From the NCBI GenBank assembly GCA_022820995.1, contig JAJEEM010000042.1, positions 19,543 to 83,542 on the forward strand: a stretch of DNA of 64,000 nt. The letters run 5' to 3'. The position numbers were made by a program, and so were the translations under genes. Shown here in pieces: positions 17,821 through 27,747 of this stretch; positions within the stretch are counted from its first letter, which is position 1; each line of letters begins with the position of its first letter. The notes beneath the pieces were generated by a model. The model was not told the origin of the DNA, ran no database searches, and worked only from the letters and a program-made list of their open reading frames with translations. This DNA is from Gemmatimonadota bacterium. GTDB taxonomy: Bacteria > Gemmatimonadota > Gemmatimonadetes > Palauibacterales > Palauibacteraceae.

Positions 17821-20800
17821 CAGGAGACGAGTTCGATCGACTCGTCCGCCGGGTCCACCGGCGCCAGCCCCAGCCGCTCGAGTTCGCGGTTCACCGCCGC
17901 CAGCTCCACCCGCCAGACCTCCTCGAGGCGGGTCGTGTAGCCCTCGAGTTCGGCCACCATGATCTCGAACACCTCATACATGCCGCTCCCGGGCCGACCA
18001 TCGCCGCGCTCCGACATCGAGAGCAGGTTCGCGAGCCGGTTGTTCACCCGGATCGGGAAGTTCAGCGGATCCTGGTTGCTCCGGTTCCGCACCTGGTAGA
18101 TGTCCCCCTCCACCGCGGACGCGGCCGCCTGCAGTGCGTCCGCGGCGTCCGCGAGCGCGGCGTCGTCCGACGCTTCCAGCCGGTCGTCGAGTTGCGACTT
18201 CACGCGCCGGATGGCGATCACGGCCGAGTTGGCCTCATGCACCCGCGCCCGGATCCGCATCCCGAACTCGAACTGCTCCGCCAGGTCCTCGTCCGTCACG
18301 CCCTCGATCCAGGGATGCCGGGCGACCTCGACCTCCGTCGTTCGCACCTCGCCATCCGCGGTCAGCCGCACCGTGTACGTCCCCGGCGGCACGGCGGGCG
18401 ACATCGTGCGCACGCCCCACAGGATCATGCCGGGGAAGGTCGCGGCGGGCGCGGTTCGCAGGTCCCACTGCAGCATGTTGAGCCCCGCTTCGGCCGGCAT
18501 CGCGGGTCCGGCCCAGCGGTCGCGGGCCGGGGTCGGCGCCGCCTCGCCTTCGGCGGCCGTCGAGTCTCCCTCCGCGGCCGGGTCCGGACGCGCAGCCGGC
18601 TCGTAGGTGCGCAGCACGGCACCCGACGCGTCCAGAATGTCGAGCCTGGCCTCCTGCGGCGCGTCCCGGAGCCACCACGAGAGCGTCACGCCGTTGGCGG
18701 AGCGGTACGCGGTGGCCGGATCGAAGAGCGCGACGGCCTCCTCCGTCAGCCCGGGGCGGGCCTGCCGCAGCGGCGCCAGGTTGTCGAGCACCCAGAACCC
18801 GCGGCCGTGGCTCGCGATCGCCAGTTCGTTGCGCTCCACGATGACGTCCGAAACGGGCAGGTCCGGGAACCCTGGGTTCAACTCCTGCCAGTTCGCCCCG
18901 TCGTCGTACGACACGTACATGCCGTGCTGCGTCCCGGCGTACAGCAACCCTTCCCGGTTCGGGTCCTCGCGAACGGCGTGCACGTAGGCGTCCTCCCGGA
19001 TCCCGTCCACGATCTTCGTCCAGCTCGCCCCGTAGTCGTCCGTCTTCCAGATGTAGGGCGAGAGATCGTTCAGGAGCGGCTTCCGCACGGAGACATACGC
19101 GCGGCCCGCCTCGAACGCCGACGCGTCGATCTGGCTCACGCGGCCGAAGTCCGGCATGTCCGGCGGCGTCACGTCCGCCCACGTCGCGCCGCCGTCGCGC
19201 GTCACGTGGACGAGACCGTCGTCCGACCCCGTCCAGATCACGTCGATGTCCACCTTGCCCGGTCCGACCGAGAAGATCGTGGCGTAGACCTCCGGCCCGT
19301 TCATGTCGCCGGTGATCGGTCCGCCGGAATGGCCGAGCGTCATCGGATCGGCGCGCGTGAGGTCGCCGCTGATCGCCTCCCAGTCGTCACCCCCGTTCGT
19401 CGTCCTCCAGAGCCGGTTCGACGACGTGTAGAGGACGTTCGGGTCGAGGGGGGAGAAGATGATGGGGAACGTCCACTGCCAGCGTTCGACCATCTCGCTC
19501 GCCGGCTCGCCCGAGTAGAACCAGGGATAGGGGTTCACCTCGCGCGACGTGCCGAGGCGCCGGTTGAAGCGGTCGAGGTACCGCCCGTTGTTCGTCCCCG
19601 AGAAGAAGACGTCGAGATCCTTCGGGTCCGGCGCGATGTAGCCGGGTTCCCCGCCGCCGGCCCGGTACGCGACGTCCATCGATCCCTCGGTGATGCTGCG
19701 GGGCTCCCCGCCGAAGGGCGGCGCCGCGCCGAAGCCGAACCGGTTCGCGTTCCAGGCCGAGGGCAGGCAGAGCGTCGAGTTGTCCTGCTGCGAGCCGCAG
19801 ACGTGGAAGGGCACGTGGGCCGTCGTCACGCCGTGGTAGAACTGCGCGGTCGAAAACTCCTGGTCCGTCCAGTGCTGCCCCGTGTCGAAGCTGACCGCCC
19901 CGCCCCCGTCGTTCGCCACGATGAGGTGCGCGGGGTCCTCCGGGCTGATCCAGAAGTCGTGGAAGTCGCCGTGCGTTCCGTTGTTGATGACCTCGTACGT
20001 CTCGCCGCCGTCGGTCGAGTGGAAGAGCGACGTGTTCTGGACGTACACGACATCGGGATCGTGGTGGTCGGCGAACACGTGCGTGTAGTAGAAAGCCCGC
20101 TGCCGGATGCGGCGCTCGTCGTTGACGAGTTCCCAGGTGCCGCCGCCGTCGTCGCTGCGGAACAACCCCCCGTCCGCATGCTCGAACAGGGCGTATACGC
20201 GCCCCGAGTTCGCGCTCGACACCGCGAGCCCGATCCGCCCCACGACCCCCGACTCCGGCATGCCGGGGTTCCGCGTGATCTCCGTCCAGGTGTCGCCGCC
20301 GTCGGTACTCTTGAACATCCCGCTTCCGGGCCCCCCGGAGGACATCGTGTATTCCTTGCGGAAGGCCTCCCACAGCGCCGCGTAGATCACGTCGGGGTTG
20401 TTCCGGTCGAGCGCGATGTCGATCGCCCCCGTGCGCACGTCGCGGAAGAGGATGCGCTCCCAGGTGTCGCCGCCGTCCGTGCTCCGGAAGAGGCCACGCT
20501 CTTCGCTCGGCCCGCCGTATTTTCCGAACGATGCGACATAGATGATGTTCGGATCCGTGGGATGGATGCGGATCTTGGCGATCGCGTGGGATTCGGAGAA
20601 CCCGATGTGCTCCCACGTTTCCCCCGCATCGCGGCTCCGGTAGAGGCCGTCCCCCGGCATGATGTTGCCGCGGATGCAGGTTTCGCCGGTGCCGATGAAG
20701 ACGAGGTCCGGATCGGTCTCGGAGACGGCGACCGCCCCGACCGAGGCGGAGGTGATCTTGAAGTCGGTGACCGGGAACCAGTTCTCCCCCCCGTCGGTCG

Positions 20801-21059
20801 TCTTCCACAGTCCCCCGCCGGTGGCGCCGAAGTAGCCCTCAAGCGGCCGCCCGACGACGCCGCTCGTGGCGATGGAGCGCCCGCCCCGATCCGGACCGAG
20901 GTTTCGCCAGCGGTAGCCCGCGAGAAACGCGGAATCCAGCGTGACCGCTCCCGGGGCGACTTCCTGCGCCGCCAGCGGGCTCGAGTCGACGGGGCCGGCG
21001 AACGGGACGAACAGGGAAAGTGCCAGCAGCGAAGAGAACTGACGCGCGATGCGGTTCAT
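17820..21059 (-). CDS. Exported sortilin/BNR-repeat propeller protein
   Basis: 1079-residue secreted protein built of VPS10/sortilin-like BNR (Asp-box) repeats; TDGG and similar Asp-box turns (LWKTTDGGENW, MFKSTDGGDTW, LFHSTDGGETY) recur through residues 50-750. The start at MNRIARQFSSLLALSLF gives a signal peptide and has GGAG seven bases upstream; the frame is open further upstream but without a signal. The C-terminal 300 residues include an Ala/Glu-rich linker, a beta-sandwich with a TYTVRL strand and a helical tail. Proteins of this type are often labelled glycosyl hydrolases, but no sialidase catalytic residues can be placed, so I call it a surface or secreted propeller of unknown function. 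Confidence 0.85.
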   Translation of the reverse strand: MNRIARQFSSLLALSLFVPFAGPVDSSPLAAQEVAPGAVTLDSAFLAGYRWRNLGPDRGGRSIATSGVVGRPLEGYFGATGGGLWKTTDGGENWFPVTDFKITSASVGAVAVSETDPDLVFIGTGETCIRGNIMPGDGLYRSRDAGETWEHIGFSESHAIAKIRIHPTDPNIIYVASFGKYGGPSEERGLFRSTDGGDTWERILFRDVRTGAIDIALDRNNPDVIYAALWEAFRKEYTMSSGGPGSGMFKSTDGGDTWTEITRNPGMPESGVVGRIGLAVSSANSGRVYALFEHADGGLFRSDDGGGTWELVNDERRIRQRAFYYTHVFADHHDPDVVYVQNTSLFHSTDGGETYEVINNGTHGDFHDFWISPEDPAHLIVANDGGGAVSFDTGQHWTDQEFSTAQFYHGVTTAHVPFHVCGSQQDNSTLCLPSAWNANRFGFGAAPPFGGEPRSITEGSMDVAYRAGGGEPGYIAPDPKDLDVFFSGTNNGRYLDRFNRRLGTSREVNPYPWFYSGEPASEMVERWQWTFPIIFSPLDPNVLYTSSNRLWRTTNGGDDWEAISGDLTRADPMTLGHSGGPITGDMNGPEVYATIFSVGPGKVDIDVIWTGSDDGLVHVTRDGGATWADVTPPDMPDFGRVSQIDASAFEAGRAYVSVRKPLLNDLSPYIWKTDDYGASWTKIVDGIREDAYVHAVREDPNREGLLYAGTQHGMYVSYDDGANWQELNPGFPDLPVSDVIVERNELAIASHGRGFWVLDNLAPLRQARPGLTEEAVALFDPATAYRSANGVTLSWWLRDAPQEARLDILDASGAVLRTYEPAARPDPAAEGDSTAAEGEAAPTPARDRWAGPAMPAEAGLNMLQWDLRTAPAATFPGMILWGVRTMSPAVPPGTYTVRLTADGEVRTTEVEVARHPWIEGVTDEDLAEQFEFGMRIRARVHEANSAVIAIRRVKSQLDDRLEASDDAALADAADALQAAASAVEGDIYQVRNRSNQDPLNFPIRVNNRLANLLSMSERGDGRPGSGMYEVFEIMVAELEGYTTRLEEVWRVELAAVNRELERLGLAPVDPADESIELVS

Positions 21060-21163
21060 GGCGTGGCTCCGGGAACGGGACGGTCGACAGCCGCGAGGGA
21101 TCATTCGCCAAGATAGGCACCGATTCCGCGCCGATGGAAGGTGACCGGCGCGGCTCGAAGACA

Positions 21164-22393
21164 TCAGTTCCCTCCAGCCCCCCCCGCAGCGGCGTCCGCC
21201 GGCAGTTGGAGCGGGAACATCACGACGGACTCCACGCCGAGTTCATCTTCCCGAGTGCCGAGGATATAGTCGGAGCCGACCTCCCACACATACAGGCCGG
21301 GCACCGGTTCCGCGTGACACAGGAAATCGCCGTCGGGCTCGAACACAAGCCAGCCCGCGGACTCCCGCGGCTTCGGGTACCGGGCGACCCAGATGCGCCC
21401 GTCCCGACCTGCCACGAGTCGGCTCACAGCGGGGAAGCGGTCGGCGACGGGACGATCCTCGCTCACCATGAGGTCGGTGACAGGGCTCCGGCCCTCCCGC
21501 TGTCCGCCGCGGCCATCCAGGTAATCCTCTCGCCAGGCGCGCACGTGGGTCGCCGAAACACCCCTGTCTTCGTCGGTCCAGCGGATGATCCGCCGCAACC
21601 GGAACTCCGCGTCCAGTAACCGGACCTCCGGGTCGCGGCCGTTGGCCACCCCCACCGTCGCGCCCGTCGCATCGATGGAGGCGTCGGCCTCGAACAGAGG
21701 GTCGAGAACCAGGTTGATGGGGCCGCTCGGCGGACCGTAGCGGCGCCCCTCCAGGGTCATCAGGGTGCCGACCAGGTCCCCGTCCGGCGTGTGCGCATCG
21801 ACAAGAACATCCTGCGGCGTGCGGTAGTCGTCGCCTCCCCCTTCTCTGCGCACGTTCACGGAGTAGCCGTTCGACAACACCCCGCCGCCGCGGCTCGGAT
21901 TCGCGTACGCGGGGGTGGGCCGGACCCGCCGGACGAACTCGCCGGCGGCCGTGAAGATGTTGAAGTACCAGGGCCGCAGGTTGCCCACCCAGAGGGTGTC
22001 CCCGGGGAGCGCCCACATGAGGTGCGGACTGCGAAACTCGCCGGGCCCCTCGCCTTCCCTTCCCATCGACCGGAGGTACTCCCCGGCCGGGCTGAAGATG
22101 CGAACGCTCGCCGTCCCCCTGTCGGCCACGGCGACCGAACCGTCCGAAAGGCGTGCAACGCCCCGCACGAGATCGAACTCGTAACGCACATCGCCGACCA
22201 CGCCCCCCACCTCGAACATCGGCTCGCCCACCGTACAGCGCCGGTCGCGGCTGAAGGGATCGCTCGTCGCGATGGCGACCTCGGCGCTGTCGATGACCGA
22301 AGAGCGGGCGAATCCGGCATCCTCTCGACCGCAGGCCGACGCGAGCACGCCGAGCGCCGTCGCCAGCAGCAGCCGAGAGGACGTCCGAATCAT
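21164..22393 (-). CDS. Six-bladed beta-propeller lipoprotein
   Basis: 409-residue lipoprotein (signal residues 1-21, lipobox LASAC). The body has NHL-type propeller repeats such as VARLSDGSVAVADRGTASVRIFSPAGEYLRSMG and GRIWVARYPK, typical of the 6-bladed propeller lipoproteins found in Gemmatimonadota and Bacteroidetes. Function unknown; probably ligand- or protein-binding at the cell surface. It is 104 bases from the BNR-repeat protein on the same strand and divergent from pheA. Confidence 0.8.
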   Translation of the reverse strand: MIRTSSRLLLATALGVLASACGREDAGFARSSVIDSAEVAIATSDPFSRDRRCTVGEPMFEVGGVVGDVRYEFDLVRGVARLSDGSVAVADRGTASVRIFSPAGEYLRSMGREGEGPGEFRSPHLMWALPGDTLWVGNLRPWYFNIFTAAGEFVRRVRPTPAYANPSRGGGVLSNGYSVNVRREGGGDDYRTPQDVLVDAHTPDGDLVGTLMTLEGRRYGPPSGPINLVLDPLFEADASIDATGATVGVANGRDPEVRLLDAEFRLRRIIRWTDEDRGVSATHVRAWREDYLDGRGGQREGRSPVTDLMVSEDRPVADRFPAVSRLVAGRDGRIWVARYPKPRESAGWLVFEPDGDFLCHAEPVPGLYVWEVGSDYILGTREDELGVESVVMFPLQLPADAAAGGAGGN

Positions 22394-22523
22394 GTCGCGT
22401 ACTCCCGTGGCGGAGTGTCGATGGACGGTGAGGAGCCGTTATCGAGACCCACGTATCCGGCCAGCCGGCGGTTTCGGAGTTCCCTCCTCGCGCGTGTCTT
22501 GCACGGAGGGAGTATCTTGCCGG

Positions 22524-23420
22524 ATGAACGCGATGCGCGGCAGTGCGCGGAAACTGGCGGAGGCGGTCTGGGGAGTCGGGCGCGGCCGGGCGAAGGTCGG
22601 CTACCTCGGGCCTCCCGGAACCTTCAGCCAGCAGGCGGCGATGACGTACGATCCGATGGCGCGGCACGTGCCGTTCGGGGACATCGCGAGCGTCGTGCGG
22701 GCGGCGGAGGTGGGGGACATCGACGAGGCGATCGTCCCGCTGGAGAACAGCACGGAAGGCCCCGTCACCCTGACGACCGACATCCTCGTCCACCACACGG
22801 ACCTCCGAATCCGGCGTGAAGTCGTCCTTCCGATCCACCACTGTCTGCTGACCGAGGGCGACGTCGATTTCCACCAGGTAAGGGTCGTCTACTCTCACCC
22901 GCAGGCGCTCGCCCAGTGCCGGGACTATCTGGCGCGCCGGCTTCCGAGGGCGGAACCCATCGCCTCGCTGAGCACCGTGCGGGCCGTGCAGGACATGCAG
23001 ATCCACGGGCGGGGGGCGGCGGCCATATCGAGCATGCGGGCGGCCGAGGCTCTCCGCGCCTTCGTGCGCGAAGGCCACATCGAGGACATCCCCGGGAACC
23101 GAACCCGGTTCGTCGTGCTGGCGCCCGAGGATCACGAGCCGACGGGGAAGGACAAGACCTCGATCTGCTTCGACTTCGAAGCCGACGGTCCGGGCACGCT
23201 CTACCTGTCGCTCGGCGAGCTGGCGGAGCGGCGGATCAACATGTTGAAGATCGAATCGCGCCCCGCGAAGAGCAGCCTCGGACGGTACATCTTCCTCATC
23301 GATTTCGACGGGCACCGTACCGACCGGTTCGTAGCGCAGGCGCTGGACGGAATCAGGGAGCGCGCGTCGTCCTTCAAGATCCTGGGATCCTATCCGAAGG
23401 CGCCGACACCGAAAGCCTGA
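22524..23420 (+). CDS. pheA: Prephenate dehydratase
   Basis: 298-residue monofunctional prephenate dehydratase, converting prephenate to phenylpyruvate in phenylalanine synthesis. The catalytic part (about 24-205) has GYLGPPGTFSQQAA, VPLENSTEGPV and the NRTRFVVL segment with the essential Thr-Arg-Phe. The regulatory ACT domain (about 213-290) has LYLSLGELAERRINMLKIESRP, whose ESRP motif binds phenylalanine, so feedback inhibition is expected. There is no chorismate mutase domain. The ATG at 22524 follows a GGAGGGAG site at 11-13 bases. Confidence 0.95.
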   Translation: MNAMRGSARKLAEAVWGVGRGRAKVGYLGPPGTFSQQAAMTYDPMARHVPFGDIASVVRAAEVGDIDEAIVPLENSTEGPVTLTTDILVHHTDLRIRREVVLPIHHCLLTEGDVDFHQVRVVYSHPQALAQCRDYLARRLPRAEPIASLSTVRAVQDMQIHGRGAAAISSMRAAEALRAFVREGHIEDIPGNRTRFVVLAPEDHEPTGKDKTSICFDFEADGPGTLYLSLGELAERRINMLKIESRPAKSSLGRYIFLIDFDGHRTDRFVAQALDGIRERASSFKILGSYPKAPTPKA

Positions 23421-23433
23421 GAAATCCCGATGG

Positions 23434-24825
23434 TTATCGGGCGGTTCTCGGCGGCGTTCCCAGTCGCGTCAGATTCGTCCCGAGGACTCCCTCCACGGCG
23501 GCGGCCCGAGCGAGGAGTTCGAGATCCGAGCCGGAGCGTCCCATCAGCTGCAGGCCGACCGGCATGCCTTCTCCGTCCAGCCCGGCGGGAAGCGAGATCG
23601 CGCACATGTCGAGCATGCTGGCGGCGCACGTACCGGAGAGCATGGCGCGGTTGGCCTTCCGGTAGGCGTTGAGTCGGGCGAGCGCCGCGAGCGGCGGCGG
23701 CGAGATCGGGAGCGTGGGCGCGGCGAGGAGATGCATCCGTTCCGCATCGAGCCGGGCGTGAAGGTCGGCCGAGAGCCGGCGGCGTTGCTGGTGAGCGGCG
23801 ATATACTCGAGCGCCGGCACCCCGCTCGCCGCTTCGAGCCGCGTGCCGATGATCGGATCCAGGAGTGGGATCCAGTCGGGCAACTCGCGTTGGAGGAACT
23901 CCACGAACTCGGGTTGGACGATGGGTCCGGTGAGGTAGCGTTCCGCCGCTTCGTCCAACTCGGGAGCCTCGAATTCGACCACATCCGCGCCGGCCGCGCG
24001 AAGCTCGTCCAGCGCACCCTCGGCCGCGGCCGCGATCGCGGAATCCGCATCCGTCCACAAACGGGAAGCGGGAACCCCGATCCTCAGCCCCGAAACATCT
24101 CCCGGGACCAGGTCGACCGGCGCGTCGCCGGTTCCCGCGAGCGGGTCGATGGCGCGGAAGGCGTAGCGCAGGTCCTCCACGGTGTGGGCGAGCATCCCCA
24201 CCGTGTCGAGCGATGGGCTGAGGGGGACGACGCCGGTCGTCGGCCAGCGGCCGGTGGTGGGTCGCAGGCCCACGACGCCGGTCGCCGACGCGGGGATGCG
24301 GATCGAGCCCCCCGTGTCCGTGCCGAGGGCGATCCGGGCCGAACCTTCCCACAGACTCACCCCGGCGCCCGCGGACGACCCTCCGGGGGCCCGGTGCTCG
24401 ACCGGATCCCACGGGTTCACGGGCGTCCCCGTGTTGGGGTTCAGCCCGACCCCGCCGAAGGCGAACTCGACGGTGTGCGTCTTGCCGGTGAACATCGCGC
24501 CCATCCGGCGCAGCGACGCCACGAGGAACCCTTCGGGCCGGGCGGGGAGCGCCCGCTTCGTGCCGGCGTACAGCGGGTATCCGTCGAGGGCATAGAGATC
24601 CTTGACGGATACCGCGACGCCGGCGAGGGGGCCCGGATCGTCGCCGCGGGCGGCGGCGGCGTCGATGGCGTCGGCCTGCCGCCGCAGCGCCCCGGCGTCG
24701 AAGGCGATATACGCGTCGAGATCGCCGGCTTCGTGGCGACGGATCGCCGTTTCGGCCTCCCGCCTCGCTCCCCCGCGACCCGTTCGGACGTCCGCCGCGA
24801 CGCGCCGGATGGGGGCGCGAGTCAT
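23434..24825 (-). CDS. Amidase-signature family amidase
   Basis: 463-residue enzyme of the amidase signature family. The catalytic triad is Lys75 (VSVKDLYA), cis-Ser150 (PGGSSAGAG) and the nucleophile Ser174 (TDTGGSIRIPAS). It is a stand-alone amidase rather than GatA: there are no gatB or gatC genes and the C-terminal region differs. The substrate is unknown. It is convergent with pheA and four bases downstream of the outer-membrane protein gene, so may share its transcript. Confidence 0.9.
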   Translation of the reverse strand: MTRAPIRRVAADVRTGRGGARREAETAIRRHEAGDLDAYIAFDAGALRRQADAIDAAAARGDDPGPLAGVAVSVKDLYALDGYPLYAGTKRALPARPEGFLVASLRRMGAMFTGKTHTVEFAFGGVGLNPNTGTPVNPWDPVEHRAPGGSSAGAGVSLWEGSARIALGTDTGGSIRIPASATGVVGLRPTTGRWPTTGVVPLSPSLDTVGMLAHTVEDLRYAFRAIDPLAGTGDAPVDLVPGDVSGLRIGVPASRLWTDADSAIAAAAEGALDELRAAGADVVEFEAPELDEAAERYLTGPIVQPEFVEFLQRELPDWIPLLDPIIGTRLEAASGVPALEYIAAHQQRRRLSADLHARLDAERMHLLAAPTLPISPPPLAALARLNAYRKANRAMLSGTCAASMLDMCAISLPAGLDGEGMPVGLQLMGRSGSDLELLARAAAVEGVLGTNLTRLGTPPRTAR

Positions 24826-24829
24826 TTTG

Positions 24830-25795
24830 CTAGAGCCGATATTTCAAGTTGGCGCTCACCGCCCAGTATCCCAGGCGAGTGAAGTCCAGCGTGGAGGTGA
24901 AGGGCGTCACGCCGTCCGCGTGTACCGGGGCGTGGCTGCGGATCGTCGTCCACTGCTCGTCCACGCTCACGTCGGGCGTCTGCACCCACCGGCCCTTGAG
25001 GCCGATCGAGACCTGGTCGGAGAGGGCGTAGTCCACGCCGGCCAGGAGCTGGAATCCCAGTCCGATCTTCGACACATCCGTCGTCAGCTCGCTGACCGTT
25101 CCCGCCGCGGCGCGCTGCCAGTCGGGCGAGGCGCCGGGATCGGCGCGCGACCCCCCGAAGACCTCGAGATAGCCCTCCGCGATCGACTTGCGCGCAAAGC
25201 CGAGGTAATAGCGATAGGCGACCTGGGAGAGTCCCCCGCCAACCCCGAGATAGGGCGTCAGGCGGCCCCCGGTCGGCACGGACCAGGTGAGGTTGGCGAA
25301 GAACTGCCGCCCCCGGAACTCGGAGATGTCCGCCCACGGCGGCCGCGCGGGGCTCCATTCCGTCTCCTTGCCCGTGATCGCGGCTCCCGCCTGCGTGCCC
25401 AGCGTCAGGAGCGTGTTATGGATGACCTGGTGCCGCTGGAGCGCTTCCACCTCGATGCCGAGCGGCCCCAGCGCGTATCCGACGGCAAAGCCGCCGGTCA
25501 ATCCCATCTCCGGGTTGAACGAGTACAGGCCGCCCAGTTCGGTGCCCGCGAGGCAGCCCGCATCCCGCGGCGCGTCGGCGAGGCTGGGGTAGAGCAGCCG
25601 GTCGCAACGGGTGGGGCTGTTGGGCCCGGACAGCGCCGCCTCGGTGCCGGCGCCCTGGGCGAACCCCACGTCCGTCGAAAGGTAGAGCCCGCGCGCACCC
25701 TGCGCGGAAAGAGTCGACGCCGCGGCGAGCATCGCTGCGGCGAGGAGGGTCCCGGCCGCGAAGATCCGGCGCCGGCTTGAACCCGAGTATCGCAT
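24830..25795 (-). CDS. Outer-membrane beta-barrel protein, OmpA/OprF-like barrel
   Basis: 321-residue exported protein. AGGA stands 6 bases before the ATG and a signal peptide ends near STLSAQ (about residue 32). The mature part alternates polar and hydrophobic strands (GFAVGYALGPLGIEVEALQ, FFANLTWSVP, TPYLGVGGGL, FQLLAGVDYAL, WAVSANLKYRL) and finishes on an aromatic-rich strand, the pattern of an 8-stranded porin-like barrel. Two Cys near residues 64 and 81 could form a disulfide in an external loop. Exact function unknown. A 9-bp hairpin (25826-25847) lies in its leader. Confidence 0.7.
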   Translation of the reverse strand: MRYSGSSRRRIFAAGTLLAAAMLAAASTLSAQGARGLYLSTDVGFAQGAGTEAALSGPNSPTRCDRLLYPSLADAPRDAGCLAGTELGGLYSFNPEMGLTGGFAVGYALGPLGIEVEALQRHQVIHNTLLTLGTQAGAAITGKETEWSPARPPWADISEFRGRQFFANLTWSVPTGGRLTPYLGVGGGLSQVAYRYYLGFARKSIAEGYLEVFGGSRADPGASPDWQRAAAGTVSELTTDVSKIGLGFQLLAGVDYALSDQVSIGLKGRWVQTPDVSVDEQWTTIRSHAPVHADGVTPFTSTLDFTRLGYWAVSANLKYRL

Positions 25796-25902
25796 GATCG
25801 TTCCTGCTCTCGTACGGAGTTGGCCGCTGCTTCCACGGGGAGGCAGCGGGAATGCCAATCTGTCGATTAGAAAATATGCGGTAGCGGGCAGGAGGGGGCC
25901 AG

Positions 25903-27747
25903 CTAAAGCCGTTCGAGCACTGCAGCGGCCCGATCCACCTCGTTTCCGGGCGTGCTGACGAGCGCGCCCGCCACATGGGGCCGGATCGCATCCAGCACCT
26001 CGCGAGCCACGTCGACACCCTCCCGCGCGGCCGCCTCGGCTCCGCGCTCCTGCGCCCGCGCCATTCGCTTCAGCACATCGGGCGGCACGTCGACGCCCGG
26101 CACCTCGTGCGCCAGGAACTCCGCGTTCTCCAGCGACATCGGGGGCCAGAGACCCGCGAGGAGCGGCACGCCGAAGTCCTCGATCTCGCGTACGAAGGCG
26201 AGGAACTTCTCCGGGTTGAAGATGGGCTGCGTCACGGCGAAGTCCGCGCCCGCCTCGGCCTTCCAGGCAAAGCGCCGAATCTCTTCCTCCGCGTCGACGG
26301 CGCCGGGGTTCACGGCGACGCCCTTCACGAACGACGTCGGGGCCCCGATCGAACTCCCTCCCGGATCGAGGCCGAGGTTGAGCTGCCGGACGATGTTCGT
26401 GAGTCCGATGCTGTCGATATCGTACACGCCGCCCGTGTCGTACGGGCCGCCGCGCGGGGGGTCGCCGGTGATGAGAAAGACGTTGCGGAGACCCGCCGCG
26501 GCGGCGCCGAGGAGATCGCTGAGCATGCCGAGCATGTTGCGGTCGCGGCAGCTGTAGTGCGGGACCGCCTCCATGCCGAGTTCGCGTTCGATGACGATGG
26601 CGGCGGGGAGCGAGGCGATGCGGCTCCGGTGGGCGGGGCCGTCGACGATATGAACGGTGTGCACGCCGGCGTCGCGGAGCCGGCCGGCTCCCGCCACCAG
26701 TTCGCCCGGGTCCCACCCGTGGGGCGGCGTCAACTCCACCGCCCCGACGAACTCGCCGCGCGCGAGACGGCGTCCGAGCGCCGAGCGGTCCGCGAGCGGG
26801 GGCGGTTCGGTCGCCGCCTGGCCGGCGGCCTCGCTCGGAGAGGCGACGGACACGCGGGCCGTCCCCGGTCCGTGCGTCCCGAGCAGCGTCGCCGTCAGCC
26901 GCGTGTGCTCGGGGGACGTGCCGCAGCACCCTCCCACGAAGCGGGCGCCGGCCCCCGCCATGCGCCGGGCGTAGCGGGCCATGTATTCCGGACTCGCGAG
27001 ATAGATCTTCCGGTCCCCGATGTCGCGCGGCAGCCCCGCGTTGGGCAGCGCGGAGACCGGCCGCGACGTCGCCGCCACCATCCGCTCCACCCCGAACAGC
27101 ATCGAGGACGGGCCGACCGAGCAGTTGAGGCCGATGACGTCGGCCCCCGCCCCTTCCAGCGCCGCCGCCGCAGCTTCGATCGTGGCGCCGTACTCCGTGT
27201 GGCCCGCGTCTCCGAAGGTCATCTGCGCGAAGACCGGCGCCTCCCCCGCGACCTTCCGCACCGCCCGCACGGCCTGCACCAGTTCGTCGAGGTCGGAGAA
27301 CGTCTCGAGCATGAAGCCGTCGACGCCGCCTTCCGCGAGCCCGGCGACCTGTCTCCCGAAGAGGTCGGTCGCCTCGTCCACCGACGTGGGCCCCCAGGGT
27401 TCGATGCGGATGCCGAGCGGGCCGATCGCCCCGAGCACCTCGGCCCGCTCTCCGGCCGCCTGTCGGGCCAGGCGCGCGGCCGTCGCGTTGATTTCGCGCA
27501 CCGACGGCTCGAGGCCGAACGGCTCAAGTTTGACGGGGTTCGCGCCGAAGGTGTTCGTCTCGATGAGCTGCGCCCCGGCCCGGACGTAGTCGGCGTGGAC
27601 GCCGAGGACGAGGTCGGGCTCCGAGAGGTTCAGTTCGTCGTAGCACTGGTTGACGAAGACGCCGCTCTCGTAGAGCACCGACCCCATCGCGCCATCGATC
27701 AGGTGAACCCCGTCTCCGGCGATCCACTCCCGCAGCCGGTCGCTCAT
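25903..27747 (-). CDS. Bifunctional homocysteine S-methyltransferase / 5,10-methylenetetrahydrofolate reductase
   Basis: 614-residue fusion of the YitJ type. The N-terminal homocysteine methyltransferase half (about 1-300) keeps the zinc cysteines in GLNCSVGP and [10 protein letters not shown]. The C-terminal MTHFR half (about 325-614) has [12 protein letters not shown] with the catalytic Glu, [22 protein letters not shown] and [12 protein letters not shown]. Together the halves would make methyl-THF and move a methyl group to homocysteine. The ATG overlaps the metH stop (ATGA), so it is translated with metH and falls under the same SAM-responsive control. Confidence 0.94.
   Translation of the reverse strand: MSDRLREWIAGDGVHLIDGAMGSVLYESGVFVNQCYDELNLSEPDLVLGVHADYVRAGAQLIETNTFGANPVKLEPFGLEPSVREINATAARLARQAAGERAEVLGAIGPLGIRIEPWGPTSVDEATDLFGRQVAGLAEGGVDGFMLETFSDLDELVQAVRAVRKVAGEAPVFAQMTFGDAGHTEYGATIEAAAAALEGAGADVIGLNCSVGPSSMLFGVERMVAATSRPVSALPNAGLPRDIGDRKIYLASPEYMARYARRMAGAGARFVGGCCGTSPEHTRLTATLLGTHGPGTARVSVASPSEAAGQAATEPPPLADRSALGRRLARGEFVGAVELTPPHGWDPGELVAGAGRLRDAGVHTVHIVDGPAHRSRIASLPAAIVIERELGMEAVPHYSCRDRNMLGMLSDLLGAAAAGLRNVFLITGDPPRGGPYDTGGVYDIDSIGLTNIVRQLNLGLDPGGSSIGAPTSFVKGVAVNPGAVDAEEEIRRFAWKAEAGADFAVTQPIFNPEKFLAFVREIEDFGVPLLAGLWPPMSLENAEFLAHEVPGVDVPPDVLKRMARAQERGAEAAAREGVDVAREVLDAIRPHVAGALVSTPGNEVDRAAAVLERL

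Noticed and set aside
17820..21059. Annotation of the BNR-repeat protein as a sialidase or glycosyl hydrolase
   Set aside because: Asp-box repeats alone do not show catalysis, and no Arg triad or acid/base residues could be placed.
18192..21116. 974-codon plus-strand frame opposite the BNR protein
   Set aside because: Composition is a low-complexity Arg/Val/Pro mix with no domain, and the minus strand holds clear Asp-box repeats.
25826..25847. Hairpin in the leader of the outer-membrane protein as a terminator
   Set aside because: There is no T-run on either strand and it lies within the 5' leader, so it is more likely an mRNA structure without a known role.
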